From assembly GCF_003020125.1 (NCBI RefSeq), contig NZ_PYFW01000006.1:62001-126000 (forward strand): a stretch of 64,000 nt of DNA, read 5' to 3'. Under the pieces are notes generated by a model that was given only the letters and a program-made list of their open reading frames with translations, was not told where the DNA came from and did no database searches. Origin of the DNA: Bradyrhizobium sp. MOS003. GTDB taxonomy: Bacteria > Pseudomonadota > Alphaproteobacteria > Rhizobiales > Xanthobacteraceae. Below are positions 53,501 to 62,569 of the stretch, in pieces (the first letter of the stretch is position 1; each line of letters opens with the position of its first letter). Both the position numbers and the translations under genes were made by a program.

Positions 53501-54763
53501 TTGAGCACAGCCGCACGACCGTCTGCGCTCGCGCCGTTCCGCATCCGCAATTATCGCTTCCAATGGCCATCCGACCTGCTCACCTCCTGGGCGTTCGAGG
53601 TGGAGACGCTCGTGCTCGGCTGGTACATTCTGGTCGAGACCGGATCGGTGCTGCTGCTCACCGTGCTCGCTTCGCTCCAGTTCGTCGGAACATTGGTCGC
53701 GCCGGTCTTCGGCATGATCGGCGACCGCATGGGCCATCGCGACCTGCTGGTCATGATGCGACTTGCCTATACGGTGCTGTCGTCGACCATCATGGTTCTG
53801 GCGCTGAGCGGTCATCTGTCGCCGCTGAGCGTCATGATCATCGTCGCGGTCATGGGCCTGATCCGCCCCTCGGATCTCGGCGTCCGCGGCGCGCTGCTCG
53901 CCGAGATCATGCCGGCCAAGCAACTGGTGGGCGCCATCAGCGTCGCGCGCACGACCCAGGACAGCGCGCGCATCGCCGGAGCGTTGACGGGCGCCGGCCT
54001 GTTCGCCGTCCTCGGCATCGGCCTCGTCTACGTGGCGATCGCTTGTCTCTACTTCGTCGCCGCGCTTCTCATGCTGTGCCTGACCCGGCCCAAGAGAACC
54101 GTCATCACGAGCGATCTTCCGGCCAACAGCCATGCGGTGTCGCGACTGCTGGGAGACCTCAAGGAAGGGATCGTCTACGCCTGGAGCGGCCCGGGAATGC
54201 GTGCGGCGCTGTGCGTCGCCTTCCTGGCCAATCTCACCGCCTTTCCCTTCACCGGCGGATTGCTGCCCTACATTGCCCGGGAAATCTTTCAGACCGACCA
54301 GACCGGCCTCGGTTACCTCTCCGCGAGCTTCGCCGTCGGCTCGCTGATCGGCTCCATCACGCTGAGCCTCGTCAGCGGATTGCGCATTGCCCGGCTCCTG
54401 ATCGGCGCAACGCTGGCCTGGTACGCCATGCTGCTGGTGTTCGTCGAAATCAGGACCATGCCGGTGGCGATGGCCTGCCTCGTGCTTGCCGGCATCGCCC
54501 AGAGCATGTCAATGATCTCGGCTGCCGTGATCCTGATGCGAACGGCCAGCGCGCATCTGCGCGGCCGCGTGATGGGCGTGCGCATGATGGTGATCTACGG
54601 CCTGCCGATCGGGTTGCTCGCGGCCGGCAGCCTGATCGACGTCATCGGCTATTCCGCGACCGGTTCGCTCTATGCCGCCGCCGGCTTCATCGCGATGCTG
54701 GCGATCGCGATCCGTTGGCGTGCCGATCTCTGGCCGGTCAACGCTCCCGCCAATGCGCGCTAA
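53501..54763 (+). CDS. MFS transporter (MFS_3/EntS-like)
   Basis: A 420-residue protein with about twelve hydrophobic segments. FRIRNYRFQWPSDLLTSWAFE at the N-terminus and GMIGDRMGHRDLLVMMRLAY (the loop 2-3 motif) match the MFS_3 group that includes the enterobactin exporter EntS. The substrate is unknown. The only reasonable start in frame is TTG at 53501, with no obvious Shine-Dalgarno, so the exact N-terminus is uncertain. It is convergent with the receiver pseudogene. Confidence 0.85.
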   Translation: MSTAARPSALAPFRIRNYRFQWPSDLLTSWAFEVETLVLGWYILVETGSVLLLTVLASLQFVGTLVAPVFGMIGDRMGHRDLLVMMRLAYTVLSSTIMVLALSGHLSPLSVMIIVAVMGLIRPSDLGVRGALLAEIMPAKQLVGAISVARTTQDSARIAGALTGAGLFAVLGIGLVYVAIACLYFVAALLMLCLTRPKRTVITSDLPANSHAVSRLLGDLKEGIVYAWSGPGMRAALCVAFLANLTAFPFTGGLLPYIAREIFQTDQTGLGYLSASFAVGSLIGSITLSLVSGLRIARLLIGATLAWYAMLLVFVEIRTMPVAMACLVLAGIAQSMSMISAAVILMRTASAHLRGRVMGVRMMVIYGLPIGLLAAGSLIDVIGYSATGSLYAAAGFIAMLAIAIRWRADLWPVNAPANAR

Positions 54764-54792
54764 GGGCGCGCACTCATGAATTTGGGATGCCG

Positions 54793-55170
54793 CTATTCGT
54801 CCTCCCAAGTCGCGTTGATCAACTCGCGGACAGCATCGATAATTTGGTCCGGCTGGTAAGGTTTGGGAAAAAACCGGGTGCCTTCGGGAAGATCACTGGC
54901 TTGCACTTTGTAATATCCAGACGTCACAACGATCCTGACAGGCGGCCAACGTTTTCAAACAATTGTCGCCAACTGCAAACCGTTGATAGAACCCGCCATA
55001 TCAATGTCGGTAAATATCAGCCGGATATCGGAATGCAGTGCCAGCAGCCGCATGGCCTCGTCTGCGTTGACGGCCTCCAGGATGTCGAATCCAGCGTCGC
55101 GAAGCATTTCGACCGCATCCATGCGAACGAACGTCTCATCCTCGACGACAAGAATCCGGACAGCTTTCAT
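54793..55170 (-). pseudogene. Single-domain response regulator interrupted by in-frame TGA
   Basis: The frame from ATG 55170 encodes the first part of a CheY-like receiver: RILVVEDETFVRMDAVEML (acidic pocket) and LIFTDIDMAG with phospho-acceptor Asp55, then stops at codon 72 (TGA, 54955-54957) after NGLQLATIV. Past the TGA the same frame continues KRWPPVRIVVTSGYYKV with the conserved Thr83 and TRFFPKPYQPDQIIDAVREL with the conserved Lys103, ending at TAG 54793. The second half is therefore intact but out of reach. A single CGA-to-TGA change would explain it. The gene follows the histidine kinase gene on the same strand by 96 bases. Confidence 0.85.
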
Positions 55171-55266
55171 GATTGATTGCATCAGGCAGAACGCTCACAA
55201 AACTCGGCGCCGTTGCTTGGCGTTCTCGACTTGGCCCTAAACGTTGGCTTCGGCGCCCGATGCTGC

Positions 55267-56469
55267 TCAGGGCGGATCGAGAGAAAACTTGATTGTGAAG
55301 AGCGCCCCTCTTGGGGTGTTCGTTGAAATTTTCAACTCGCCCATCAACTGCCGGATCAGACCGTTGATGACCCTGAAGCCAAGGCTGTTTCGCGGTTGAT
55401 TGATGTCGAACCCTTCGGGCAATCCCATACCTTCGTCGGAAATCTCGACGATCAGATGTCCATCGATTTCCCGGGCATCCACCCGGATGACACCAGGCCC
55501 GTCGACATAGGCATACTTGACGGCGTTGGTGACCAGCTCATTGACCAGCAACCCCAACGGAATGGCTTTGTCGGCGGAAATGATGACCGGGTCGGAATGA
55601 TATTGAAGCTTGTGCTCGGGCGCGGATCGCTGCAGATTTTCGCAGAGATGAACGACAAAATCCGAGAGATCGACAAATCCGACCTTGCTGCCGCGCCATA
55701 AATGATCATGCACCTCGGCTATCGACGAAACGCGCATGGCTGCATTTTCCAAAGCGTTCTTGACGTCCAAGGACTCTGAAGCGCGCGCCTGAACACGCAG
55801 CAATCCAACGACCGAGGTCAGGCTGTTCTTGACACGATGACTCATTTCCCGTGTCAGCAGAGCCTCGTGATCGCGGGCCTCTTCGAGCTTGGCATCCGCA
55901 TGCTGGCGCTCGATTGCAATACCCAGCAAGCCGGCGAAACCTGCAAGGAAGTCCGCATCGGCGTCGTCGAACTGGCCGGGGTCCGGACTGTCGGCTTCGA
56001 GGACGCCAAAAGGCGTGTTGCCCTCGCCCCCGCGTCTGATGAGAACGTTGATCGCACGTTTGATGCCATGATCAGCAAGGAGTTTGGGCGTCCTGAAGCG
56101 CGTCTCACCTTGCAAGTGATTGGAGACGACCGATTGCCCGGTCTGAAAGGCAAAGCCGGCGGGAGACTCGATATCCGCACCGAGGGACACGCGATCCACA
56201 GTACCCGCGGGCCAGCCGATGCCCGCACGCACGATCAGGCGACGATCGTCGGGGAGATATTCGAGGACTTTGGCGTATGAACACCCCAGACCTCGCGCGC
56301 TAAGTTCTGCGGCATTCTGGAGAATTTGGCGGAAATCTCGGGTCTGTAGCGCAGCGGTGCCAAACTCTCGCAGCAGAGCCTGTTGGCGACGACGATACGG
56401 AAGTTCATCCTGAGGATTGACAGGAGCATCCGAGACGGTCTGAAGGACCGGCTTCGGTTCGCTAGGCAT
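55267..56469 (-). CDS. Sensor histidine kinase (GAF, HisKA_2, HATPase)
   Basis: A 400-residue soluble kinase. A GAF domain spans about residues 45-190 (KVLEYLPDDRRLIVRAGIGW; NVLIRRGGEGNTPFGVLEAD). The H-box is EMSHRVKNSLTSVVGLLRVQ with His211, typical of HisKA_2 kinases, and the ATPase has ADKAIPLGLLVNELVTNAVK (N-box), ISDEGMGLPEGF (G1) and a C-terminal G2-like segment. No transmembrane helix is present, so the signal is cytoplasmic. The likely partner is the receiver gene just downstream, which is broken here. Confidence 0.93.
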   Translation of the reverse strand: MPSEPKPVLQTVSDAPVNPQDELPYRRRQQALLREFGTAALQTRDFRQILQNAAELSARGLGCSYAKVLEYLPDDRRLIVRAGIGWPAGTVDRVSLGADIESPAGFAFQTGQSVVSNHLQGETRFRTPKLLADHGIKRAINVLIRRGGEGNTPFGVLEADSPDPGQFDDADADFLAGFAGLLGIAIERQHADAKLEEARDHEALLTREMSHRVKNSLTSVVGLLRVQARASESLDVKNALENAAMRVSSIAEVHDHLWRGSKVGFVDLSDFVVHLCENLQRSAPEHKLQYHSDPVIISADKAIPLGLLVNELVTNAVKYAYVDGPGVIRVDAREIDGHLIVEISDEGMGLPEGFDINQPRNSLGFRVINGLIRQLMGELKISTNTPRGALFTIKFSLDPP

Positions 56470-56654
56470 GATGCCGCCTGTTCTGGATGGTCATTTCACC
56501 GGAAGTTGGGTCATGCCTTGGCTTCGAGAGCCTGCCACGCCAATCTACCTGAATAACCCAGGCTCACAACGCTTGCTGTGCCTGTTCGTTCCACGTGAGC
56601 TGATACCGTTGTCAGGGCTCTGGAGCCGTCCACTTCTTCAAGGGCGTACGCGCC

Positions 56655-57329
56655 CTAATCCCCGTACCCGCGCAGCTTCTCGACATCGAGGATGGTGACG
56701 CCGCCATATTCGAGCCTCAGCAGGCCTTCCTTCTCGAGCCGGTTCAGCGCGCGGTTGGCATTCTGGCGGGACATGCCGGAGAGCGCGCCGATCTCTTCCT
56801 GGGTGATCTCCAGATGCGCGGTCGATTCCGGGTAGAGGATCGGGTTGAACAGCGAGGCGATGCCGCGGGCGAGGCGCGCGGTGGCATCCAGCGTGCGGTT
56901 GACCTCGAGCATGCCGATGAACTGACCGAGCCGCTCGTTGAGCTGGCGCACCAGGAAGCGGTTGAAGCCGACGCTGTTCTCGAACAGCCACATGAAGGCG
57001 CTGCGTTCCATCAGCGCGACGCGGCTGTTGCGCAGCGCGACCACGTCGTAGCGGCGCGGCTCGTTCTTGAGCACGCTGCCCTCGCCGAACCAGGCCCCTG
57101 CCGTGAGACCGGCAAGGCTCGTTTCCTTGCCATCGCGCGAAACACCGCCCATCCGGGCGAGGCCGGAGACCATGCCGGCCCAATAGTCGAAGGTGTCGCC
57201 GCGCATGAACACGGTCTCTCCGGTGCCATAGGACCGCTCGGTGATGCCTGCACGCGCGACCTCGATCTCAGCCTGCGTGAGCTCACGCGACCAGGCGGCG
57301 ACGCGCTTCAGTTGATCCTCTGAAATCAT
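56655..57329 (-). CDS. Crp/Fnr-family transcriptional regulator
   Basis: A 224-residue regulator. The N-terminal cyclic-nucleotide-binding-like barrel holds TGETVFMRGDTFDYWAGMVSG and GAWFGEGSVL; a long dimer helix follows, and the C-terminal winged HTH has TQEEIGALSGMSRQNANRAL. No cysteines of the FNR iron-sulfur type are present. It is divergent from liv operon 2 across 337 bases, so it may control that operon or itself. The effector is unknown. Confidence 0.93.
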   Translation of the reverse strand: MISEDQLKRVAAWSRELTQAEIEVARAGITERSYGTGETVFMRGDTFDYWAGMVSGLARMGGVSRDGKETSLAGLTAGAWFGEGSVLKNEPRRYDVVALRNSRVALMERSAFMWLFENSVGFNRFLVRQLNERLGQFIGMLEVNRTLDATARLARGIASLFNPILYPESTAHLEITQEEIGALSGMSRQNANRALNRLEKEGLLRLEYGGVTILDVEKLRGYGD

Positions 57330-57666
57330 GATCCCGAAGCCAGACGCACCGTTTCGTCACCCAAGCCTTCTGCTGCACCGCAATAAGATCGTCTCGACAG
57401 GCCATTCGACGAAAGACGAAAGCTGCGGCCCCGACAAACTTTGTCGCAGAATTGTCAGCCAAGAGACATTTCAAAATAGCGCTTTCCCCTATTGAGAGCC
57501 ACCTCGGGCGATGCGGCTTTTGATCCCAAGCGGGACTGACAGCGGCGCGGCCTACCGTGGAGACCATCTGCTGCATGGCCTCACCGGCACGGCCGTACTA
57601 GGATCGCCCGGCAGGAACCGACGAAGAGCGCCGCTGAACGCGCCATCACGGGGAGGGATTTGTTTG
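57330..57666. promoter_or_regulatory. Divergent promoter region with 15-bp palindrome
   Basis: The gap between the Crp/Fnr gene and liv operon 2 carries no credible gene. It holds the exact palindrome CGACAAA-C-TTTGTCG at 57432-57446, about 100 bases upstream of the Crp/Fnr gene and 220 bases upstream of the ATPase gene. This could be the operator of the regulator, though it differs from the classic TGTGA-type Crp half-site. Confidence 0.5.
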
Positions 57667-58488
57667 GTGGCTACCAGTCTTGAAGTGCGCAGCGTGTCCT
57701 TGCGATTCGGCGGAGTCCGGGCGCTGACCGATGTCGGCTTCGCCATCAAGGAGGGCGAGCTGTTCTCGATCATCGGCCCCAACGGGGCCGGCAAGACTTC
57801 GATCGTGAACTGTATTTCCGGTCGCTACAAGCCGACCGAAGGCCAGCTGTTCTATGGGGGTCGTGACATCACCGGCCTGACGCCGAATGCGCGGGCCTCG
57901 CTCGGGATCGGCCGCACCTTCCAGAACCTGGCGCTGTTCCACCACATGAGCGTGCTCGACAATGTCATGGTCGGCCGCCATCACCTGCTGAAGAACAATT
58001 TCCTCACGGGCTCGCTGTACTGGCTGACCGGCGCGCGCAAGGAGGAGCTCGAACATCGCCGCAAGGTCGAGGAGATCATCGACTTCCTCGATCTTCAGTC
58101 GGTGCGTAAAGCTCCCGCTGGCACCCTCTCCTACGGCCTGCGCAAGCGCGTGGAGCTCGCGCGCGCCATGGCGCTGGAGCCGCGCCTCATTCTCCTCGAC
58201 GAGCCGATGGCCGGCATGAACTTCGAGGAGAAGGAGGACATGGCCCGCTACATCGTCGACCTCAACGAGGAGTTCGGGATGACGGTGGTGATGATCGAGC
58301 ACGACATGGGCGTGGTGATGGACATCTCCCACCGCGTCATGGTGCTGGATTTCGGCAAGAAGATCGCCGAAGGCGATCCGGCGACGGTGCTCGCCGATCC
58401 TCACGTCAGGCGCGCCTATCTGGGCGAAGAAGACGAGGTGCTGGTCGATCCCGATGACGCTGCCCCCGCGCAGGAGAGCGCGGCATGA
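57667..58488 (+). CDS. livG: ABC transporter ATPase of liv operon 2 (LivG-like)
   Basis: A 273-residue HAAT-family ATPase with VSLRFGGVRALTDVGFAIKE, Walker A IIGPNGAGKTSIVN, GIGRTFQNLALFHHMSVLDN, signature position LSYGLRKRVELARAMA and Walker B LILLDEPMAGMN. The start is GTG 57667 (or TTG 57664), with GGGAGGGA at the right distance; an ATG far upstream at 57511 is less likely. Its TGA overlaps the ATG of the CoA ligase gene (ATGA), so the two are translationally coupled. Confidence 0.92.
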   Translation: MATSLEVRSVSLRFGGVRALTDVGFAIKEGELFSIIGPNGAGKTSIVNCISGRYKPTEGQLFYGGRDITGLTPNARASLGIGRTFQNLALFHHMSVLDNVMVGRHHLLKNNFLTGSLYWLTGARKEELEHRRKVEEIIDFLDLQSVRKAPAGTLSYGLRKRVELARAMALEPRLILLDEPMAGMNFEEKEDMARYIVDLNEEFGMTVVMIEHDMGVVMDISHRVMVLDFGKKIAEGDPATVLADPHVRRAYLGEEDEVLVDPDDAAPAQESAA

Positions 58489-60416
58489 TGGATTACGCAG
58501 GCCGCGTCGCCCAGGCCGACACCTATCCGAAGATGCTCCGGCTCAACGCCAGGGAGCACGGCAACGAGATTGCCCTGCGCGAGAAGGATCTCGGGCTCTG
58601 GCGCGTGTTCACCTGGAACGACTACCAGACGCGGGTGCGCGAATTCGCGCTCGGTCTTCTCGAAATGGGCCTTGGCCGCGGTGACGTCATCGGCATCATC
58701 GGCGACAACCGGCCGGACTGGGTCGCGGCGGAAGTGGCGACGCACGCCATCGGCGGCCTCAGCCTCGGGCTTTATCGTGACGTGCTGGATGAAGAGGCCT
58801 CCTATCTCCTCAACTATGGCGAGGCCCAGCTCGTCTTCGCCGAGGACGAGGAGCAGGTCGACAAGCTGCTCACGCTCGCCGAACGGGCGCCGCGGCTGAA
58901 GCATATCATCTATTCCGACCCGCGCGGGATGCGGAAATACGACGATCCCAGGCTGATGTCGGCAGAGAAGTTCGCAGAGCTGGGCCGCGCTCGCGCCGTA
59001 CGCGAGCCCGAACTGTACGACAGACTGGTCGATGCCACCAAGGGCGAAGACGTCGCGATCCTCTGCACGACGTCGGGCACCACATCGCATCCGAAACTTG
59101 CGATGCTCGCCGCCGGCCGCGTGCTCGGCCACTGTGCGACCTATCTCACTTTCGATCCGAAGGGACCGGACGACGAATACGTTTCGGTGCTGCCACTGCC
59201 CTGGATCATGGAACAGGTTTATGTGCTCGGCAAAGGCATACTCTGCCGAATGAAGATCAACTTCGTCGAAGAGCCCGAGACGATGATGAACGACCTGCGC
59301 GAGATCGCGCCGACGTTCGTCCTGTTCGCGCCCCGCGTCTGGGAATCGATCGCCGCGGACGTCCGCGCCAAGGTGATGGACGCGACGCCTCTCAAGCAGG
59401 GCCTGTTCGATCTCGGAATGAAGTCAGGCCTTGCCGCGCTCGAGCAAGGCAAGCGCTCGGGCCTTGCCGACGCCGTCCTGTTCCGCGCGCTGCGCGACCG
59501 CCTCGGCTTCACCAGGCTGCGCTCGGCCGCGACCGGCGGCGCGGCGCTCGGGCCTGAGACGTTCAAATTCTTCCAGGCCATGGGCGTGCCGCTGCGCACG
59601 CTCTACGGCCAGACCGAGCTGCTGGGGGCCTACACGCTGCATCCCGAGGGCAAGGTCGATCCCGATACCACCGGCGTGCCGATGTCCGACCAAGTCGAGA
59701 TCCGCATCGACAATCCCGACGTCCACGGCGTGGGCGAGATCGTGGTGCGCCATCCGAACATGTTTCTCGGCTATTACAAGAACCCCGAGGCCAGCGTCGC
59801 CGACATCAAGGACGGCTGGATGCTGTCGGGTGACGCCGGATATTTCAATGCCAACCAGCAGCTCGTCGTCATCGACCGCATCAAGGATCTCGCCGAGACT
59901 TCGCGCGGCGAACGGTTCTCGCCGCAGTTCATCGAGAACAAGCTGAAGTTCTCGCCCTATATCGCCGAAGCCGTTGTGCTTGGCGCCGGTCGCGATGCGC
60001 TCGCCGCCATGATCTGTATCCGCTACTCCATCATCTCGAAATGGGCGGAGAAGAACCGCCTTTCCTTCACCACCTACAGCGACCTCGCCTCGCGGCCCGA
60101 AGTCTACGCGCTGCTCAAGAAAGAGGTCGAGACGGTCAACGCCACGCTGCCGCCAGCGCAGCGCATCTCGCGCTTTTTGCTGCTCTACAAGGAACTGGAC
60201 GCAGACGACGGCGAACTCACCCGCACGCGAAAGGTTCGGCGCAGCGTCATCAATGAGAAATATGAAGGCATCATCGACGCGATCTACCGCGGCGACGCCG
60301 ACATCCCCGTCGACACCGTGATCCGCTTCCAGGACGGCAGCACGCAGCGGGTGCGGACGACGTTGCGCGTGGTGGATATGGATGGGCAGGGGCACATGGC
60401 GGAGGCGGCGGAGTGA
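58485..60416 (+). CDS. AMP-binding acyl-CoA ligase (long-chain-type) within liv operon 2
   Basis: A 643-residue adenylate-forming enzyme. The AMP-binding core reads ILCTTSGTTSHPKLAML (canonical TSGTTGxPKG altered at Ser and Leu), and YGQTELLGAYTLHPEGKVDP, DGWMLSGDAGYFN and IDRIKDL are the later motifs. The length and these motifs are close to long-chain fatty acyl-CoA synthetases. Being coupled to a transport ATPase, it may activate the imported compound, perhaps an aromatic or fatty acid. The substrate is not determined by sequence. Confidence 0.9.
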   Translation: MMDYAGRVAQADTYPKMLRLNAREHGNEIALREKDLGLWRVFTWNDYQTRVREFALGLLEMGLGRGDVIGIIGDNRPDWVAAEVATHAIGGLSLGLYRDVLDEEASYLLNYGEAQLVFAEDEEQVDKLLTLAERAPRLKHIIYSDPRGMRKYDDPRLMSAEKFAELGRARAVREPELYDRLVDATKGEDVAILCTTSGTTSHPKLAMLAAGRVLGHCATYLTFDPKGPDDEYVSVLPLPWIMEQVYVLGKGILCRMKINFVEEPETMMNDLREIAPTFVLFAPRVWESIAADVRAKVMDATPLKQGLFDLGMKSGLAALEQGKRSGLADAVLFRALRDRLGFTRLRSAATGGAALGPETFKFFQAMGVPLRTLYGQTELLGAYTLHPEGKVDPDTTGVPMSDQVEIRIDNPDVHGVGEIVVRHPNMFLGYYKNPEASVADIKDGWMLSGDAGYFNANQQLVVIDRIKDLAETSRGERFSPQFIENKLKFSPYIAEAVVLGAGRDALAAMICIRYSIISKWAEKNRLSFTTYSDLASRPEVYALLKKEVETVNATLPPAQRISRFLLLYKELDADDGELTRTRKVRRSVINEKYEGIIDAIYRGDADIPVDTVIRFQDGSTQRVRTTLRVVDMDGQGHMAEAAE

Positions 60417-60447
60417 AGCAGTCTGTCACTCAGCACGCCGCCCTACG

Positions 60448-60469
60448 CCTCTCCCGCTTGCGGGAGAGG
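60448..60469. repeat. Family 1 terminal hairpin alone (copy C)
   Basis: CCTCTCCCGC-TT-GCGGGAGAGG in the 138-base gap between the CoA ligase and permease genes. It equals the terminal hairpin of the family 1 repeats; the rest of the element is absent. Confidence 0.75.
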
Positions 60470-60554
60470 GAGCCGACTTCCAATGCCGCCGCATCGTGCA
60501 CACCCTATGCGACAGCCCTGCCGGAAGCGGGGAAGGCGAAGGACAGCATATAAT

Positions 60555-61448
60555 ATGAACACCGCCTTTCTCATCCAGCTCCTGGTCAACGGCCTTGTGG
60601 TCGGCACGCTCTATGGCGTGGTCGCGATGTCGTTCGTGCTGATCTACAAGGCGACGCAGGTCGTCAACTTCGCACAAGGCGAATTGCTGCTGGTCGGCGC
60701 CTGGGTGTGCTGGGCGCTGCTCGCCAAATACCAGGTGCCGTTCTGGATCGGCATGCCGATGACGCTGGTGTTCATGTTCGTGTTCGGCATCGCGATCCAG
60801 GTCCTGATCCTGCGGCCGATGATCGGCGAACCCATCATCTCGGTGATCATGGTGACGATCGGCCTCTCCACCGTGCTGCAGGCGACGCTGAAATGGATGT
60901 TCGGCGTCAACCCGCAGCCGTTCCCGCGGGTGTTCGAGAGCCAGTCGGTCAGCCTGCTCGGACTCCAGATCCAGACCGTCTATGTCATGAGCCTCGTGGT
61001 GTCGGTCGCCATGATGATCGGCATGGCCTGGTTCTTCCGAGCCTCCAAATACGGCCTTGCGATGCGCGCCACCGCGTTCAACCAGCAGGTGGCGCAATCG
61101 CTCGGCATTTCCGTGAAGAGCGTGTTTGCACTGGCTTGGGCGATCTCGGCGACGGTCTCGGCTGTTGCAGGCGTCGTGGTTGCCGTGGTGAACGGCGTGT
61201 CGTCGGGCCTAGCGGCCTATGGCATCAAGGTGTTTCCGGCAGCGATCCTGGGCGGGCTCGACTCCGTCGGCGGCGCCGTGCTCGGCGGCATCATCATCGG
61301 GCTCCTGGAAAACATCGCGCAATATGTCGACAGCGAGTATCTGCACTGGGGCAATCTCTACGAGGTCGCGCCGTTCTACGTCCTCATCATCGTGCTGATG
61401 ATCAAGCCCTACGGCCTGTTCGGCACCCACGACATCGAGCGGATCTGA
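60555..61448 (+). CDS. livH: ABC transporter permease of liv operon 2 (LivH-like)
   Basis: A 297-residue permease with about eight helices: LLVNGLVVGTLYGVVAMSFV, VVNFAQGELLLVGAWV and KYGLAMRATAFNQQVAQSLG (the ATPase-contact loop) are LivH features. Start ATG 60555; an upstream in-frame ATG at 60483 lies in the repeat region. It is four bases ahead of livM. Confidence 0.94.
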   Translation: MNTAFLIQLLVNGLVVGTLYGVVAMSFVLIYKATQVVNFAQGELLLVGAWVCWALLAKYQVPFWIGMPMTLVFMFVFGIAIQVLILRPMIGEPIISVIMVTIGLSTVLQATLKWMFGVNPQPFPRVFESQSVSLLGLQIQTVYVMSLVVSVAMMIGMAWFFRASKYGLAMRATAFNQQVAQSLGISVKSVFALAWAISATVSAVAGVVVAVVNGVSSGLAAYGIKVFPAAILGGLDSVGGAVLGGIIIGLLENIAQYVDSEYLHWGNLYEVAPFYVLIIVLMIKPYGLFGTHDIERI

Positions 61449-61451
61449 CCC

Positions 61452-62525
61452 ATGGCCGGCCCTGCCCTCATTCCTGCTGGTGATTTCCGCACCTCCTACG
61501 CGGCCGACACCACGATCTTTCCGACCACAACGAGCCGCAACTTCGCGATTGCGGGCGTGCTGTTGCTATGCCTGGCGCCGCAGTTCTTCAGCGGCTACTG
61601 GCTCAGCGTCCTGATCCAGATCGGCATCTTTTCGATCGCGGCGCTTGGCCTCAACATCCTGGTCGGCTTCACCGGACAGATCTCGATCGGGCATGCCGCC
61701 TTCTTCCTGCTCGGCGCCTTCACATCGGCCTACATCTCCAACAACGCGCCGATCCCGGTGTTCTTTGCAATCCCGCTCGCTGGCGTCATCACCGCGCTGG
61801 TCGGACTGATCTTCGGCATCCCGGCGGCACGGCTGAAGGGACTCTATCTCGTCATCGCGACGCTGGCCGCGCAATATATCCTGCTCGACTTTTTCTCCCG
61901 CGCCGAGTGGTTCACCGGCGGCTCGGTACCGGCGAGCGCCAATCCGTTCTCGATCTTCGGCTACACGCTTCGCGGCGACAAGCAGTATTTCTACGTCGTG
62001 CTGGCGTATGTGCTGCTCTGCTACATTCTGGTCACCAATCTGATGCGCACGCGCGACGGCCGGGCGCTGGTGGCGATCCGCGACCATTATCTCTCCGCGG
62101 AGATCATGGGCATCAACCTCACCAAATACCGCACGCTGTCGTTTGGGTTGGCCGCCTTCTTCGCCGGCATCGCCGGCGCGCTGTATGCGCATTACCAGCT
62201 CGTGGTATCGCAGGAAGGTTTCGGCATCGAGCGCTCGATCCTGTTCCTCGCGATGATCATCATCGGCGGCACCGGCTCGATCATGGGCACGCTGATGGGC
62301 ACCGCATTCGTCGTGCTGCTGCCGGAGTCCATGGAATTCCTGAGCAGCCATCTGAAGGGCGGCGCGATCGACAAGGCTCTATCGCTCAACAACAATCTCA
62401 CCTTCCTGCGCGAGATCGCCATCGGGGTGATCATCATCGCATTCCTGATGTTCGAGCCCGACGGGCTTGCGCATCGCTGGCGACAGATCAAGGCATACTG
62501 GAAGCTCTATCCGTTCTCGCATTGA
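61452..62525 (+). CDS. livM: ABC transporter permease of liv operon 2 (LivM-like)
   Basis: A 357-residue permease. LGLNILVGFTGQISIGHAAFFL and IPAARLKGLYLVIATLAAQY are LivM signatures, and DGRALVAIRDHYLSAEIMGIN is the contact loop. The first ~35 residues are polar. It lies four bases after livH and 44 bases before the binding-protein gene. Confidence 0.94.
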   Translation: MAGPALIPAGDFRTSYAADTTIFPTTTSRNFAIAGVLLLCLAPQFFSGYWLSVLIQIGIFSIAALGLNILVGFTGQISIGHAAFFLLGAFTSAYISNNAPIPVFFAIPLAGVITALVGLIFGIPAARLKGLYLVIATLAAQYILLDFFSRAEWFTGGSVPASANPFSIFGYTLRGDKQYFYVVLAYVLLCYILVTNLMRTRDGRALVAIRDHYLSAEIMGINLTKYRTLSFGLAAFFAGIAGALYAHYQLVVSQEGFGIERSILFLAMIIIGGTGSIMGTLMGTAFVVLLPESMEFLSSHLKGGAIDKALSLNNNLTFLREIAIGVIIIAFLMFEPDGLAHRWRQIKAYWKLYPFSH

Positions 62526-62569
62526 GAACGGCAACTTCACTTAAAAACGATAAAAGGAGGAACCGACCC

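Noticed and set aside
54955..54957. Selenocysteine at the in-frame TGA of the receiver gene
   Set aside because: The position is not a known catalytic Cys/Sec site, the likely ancestral codon is Arg, and no obvious SECIS-like hairpin directly follows the TGA.
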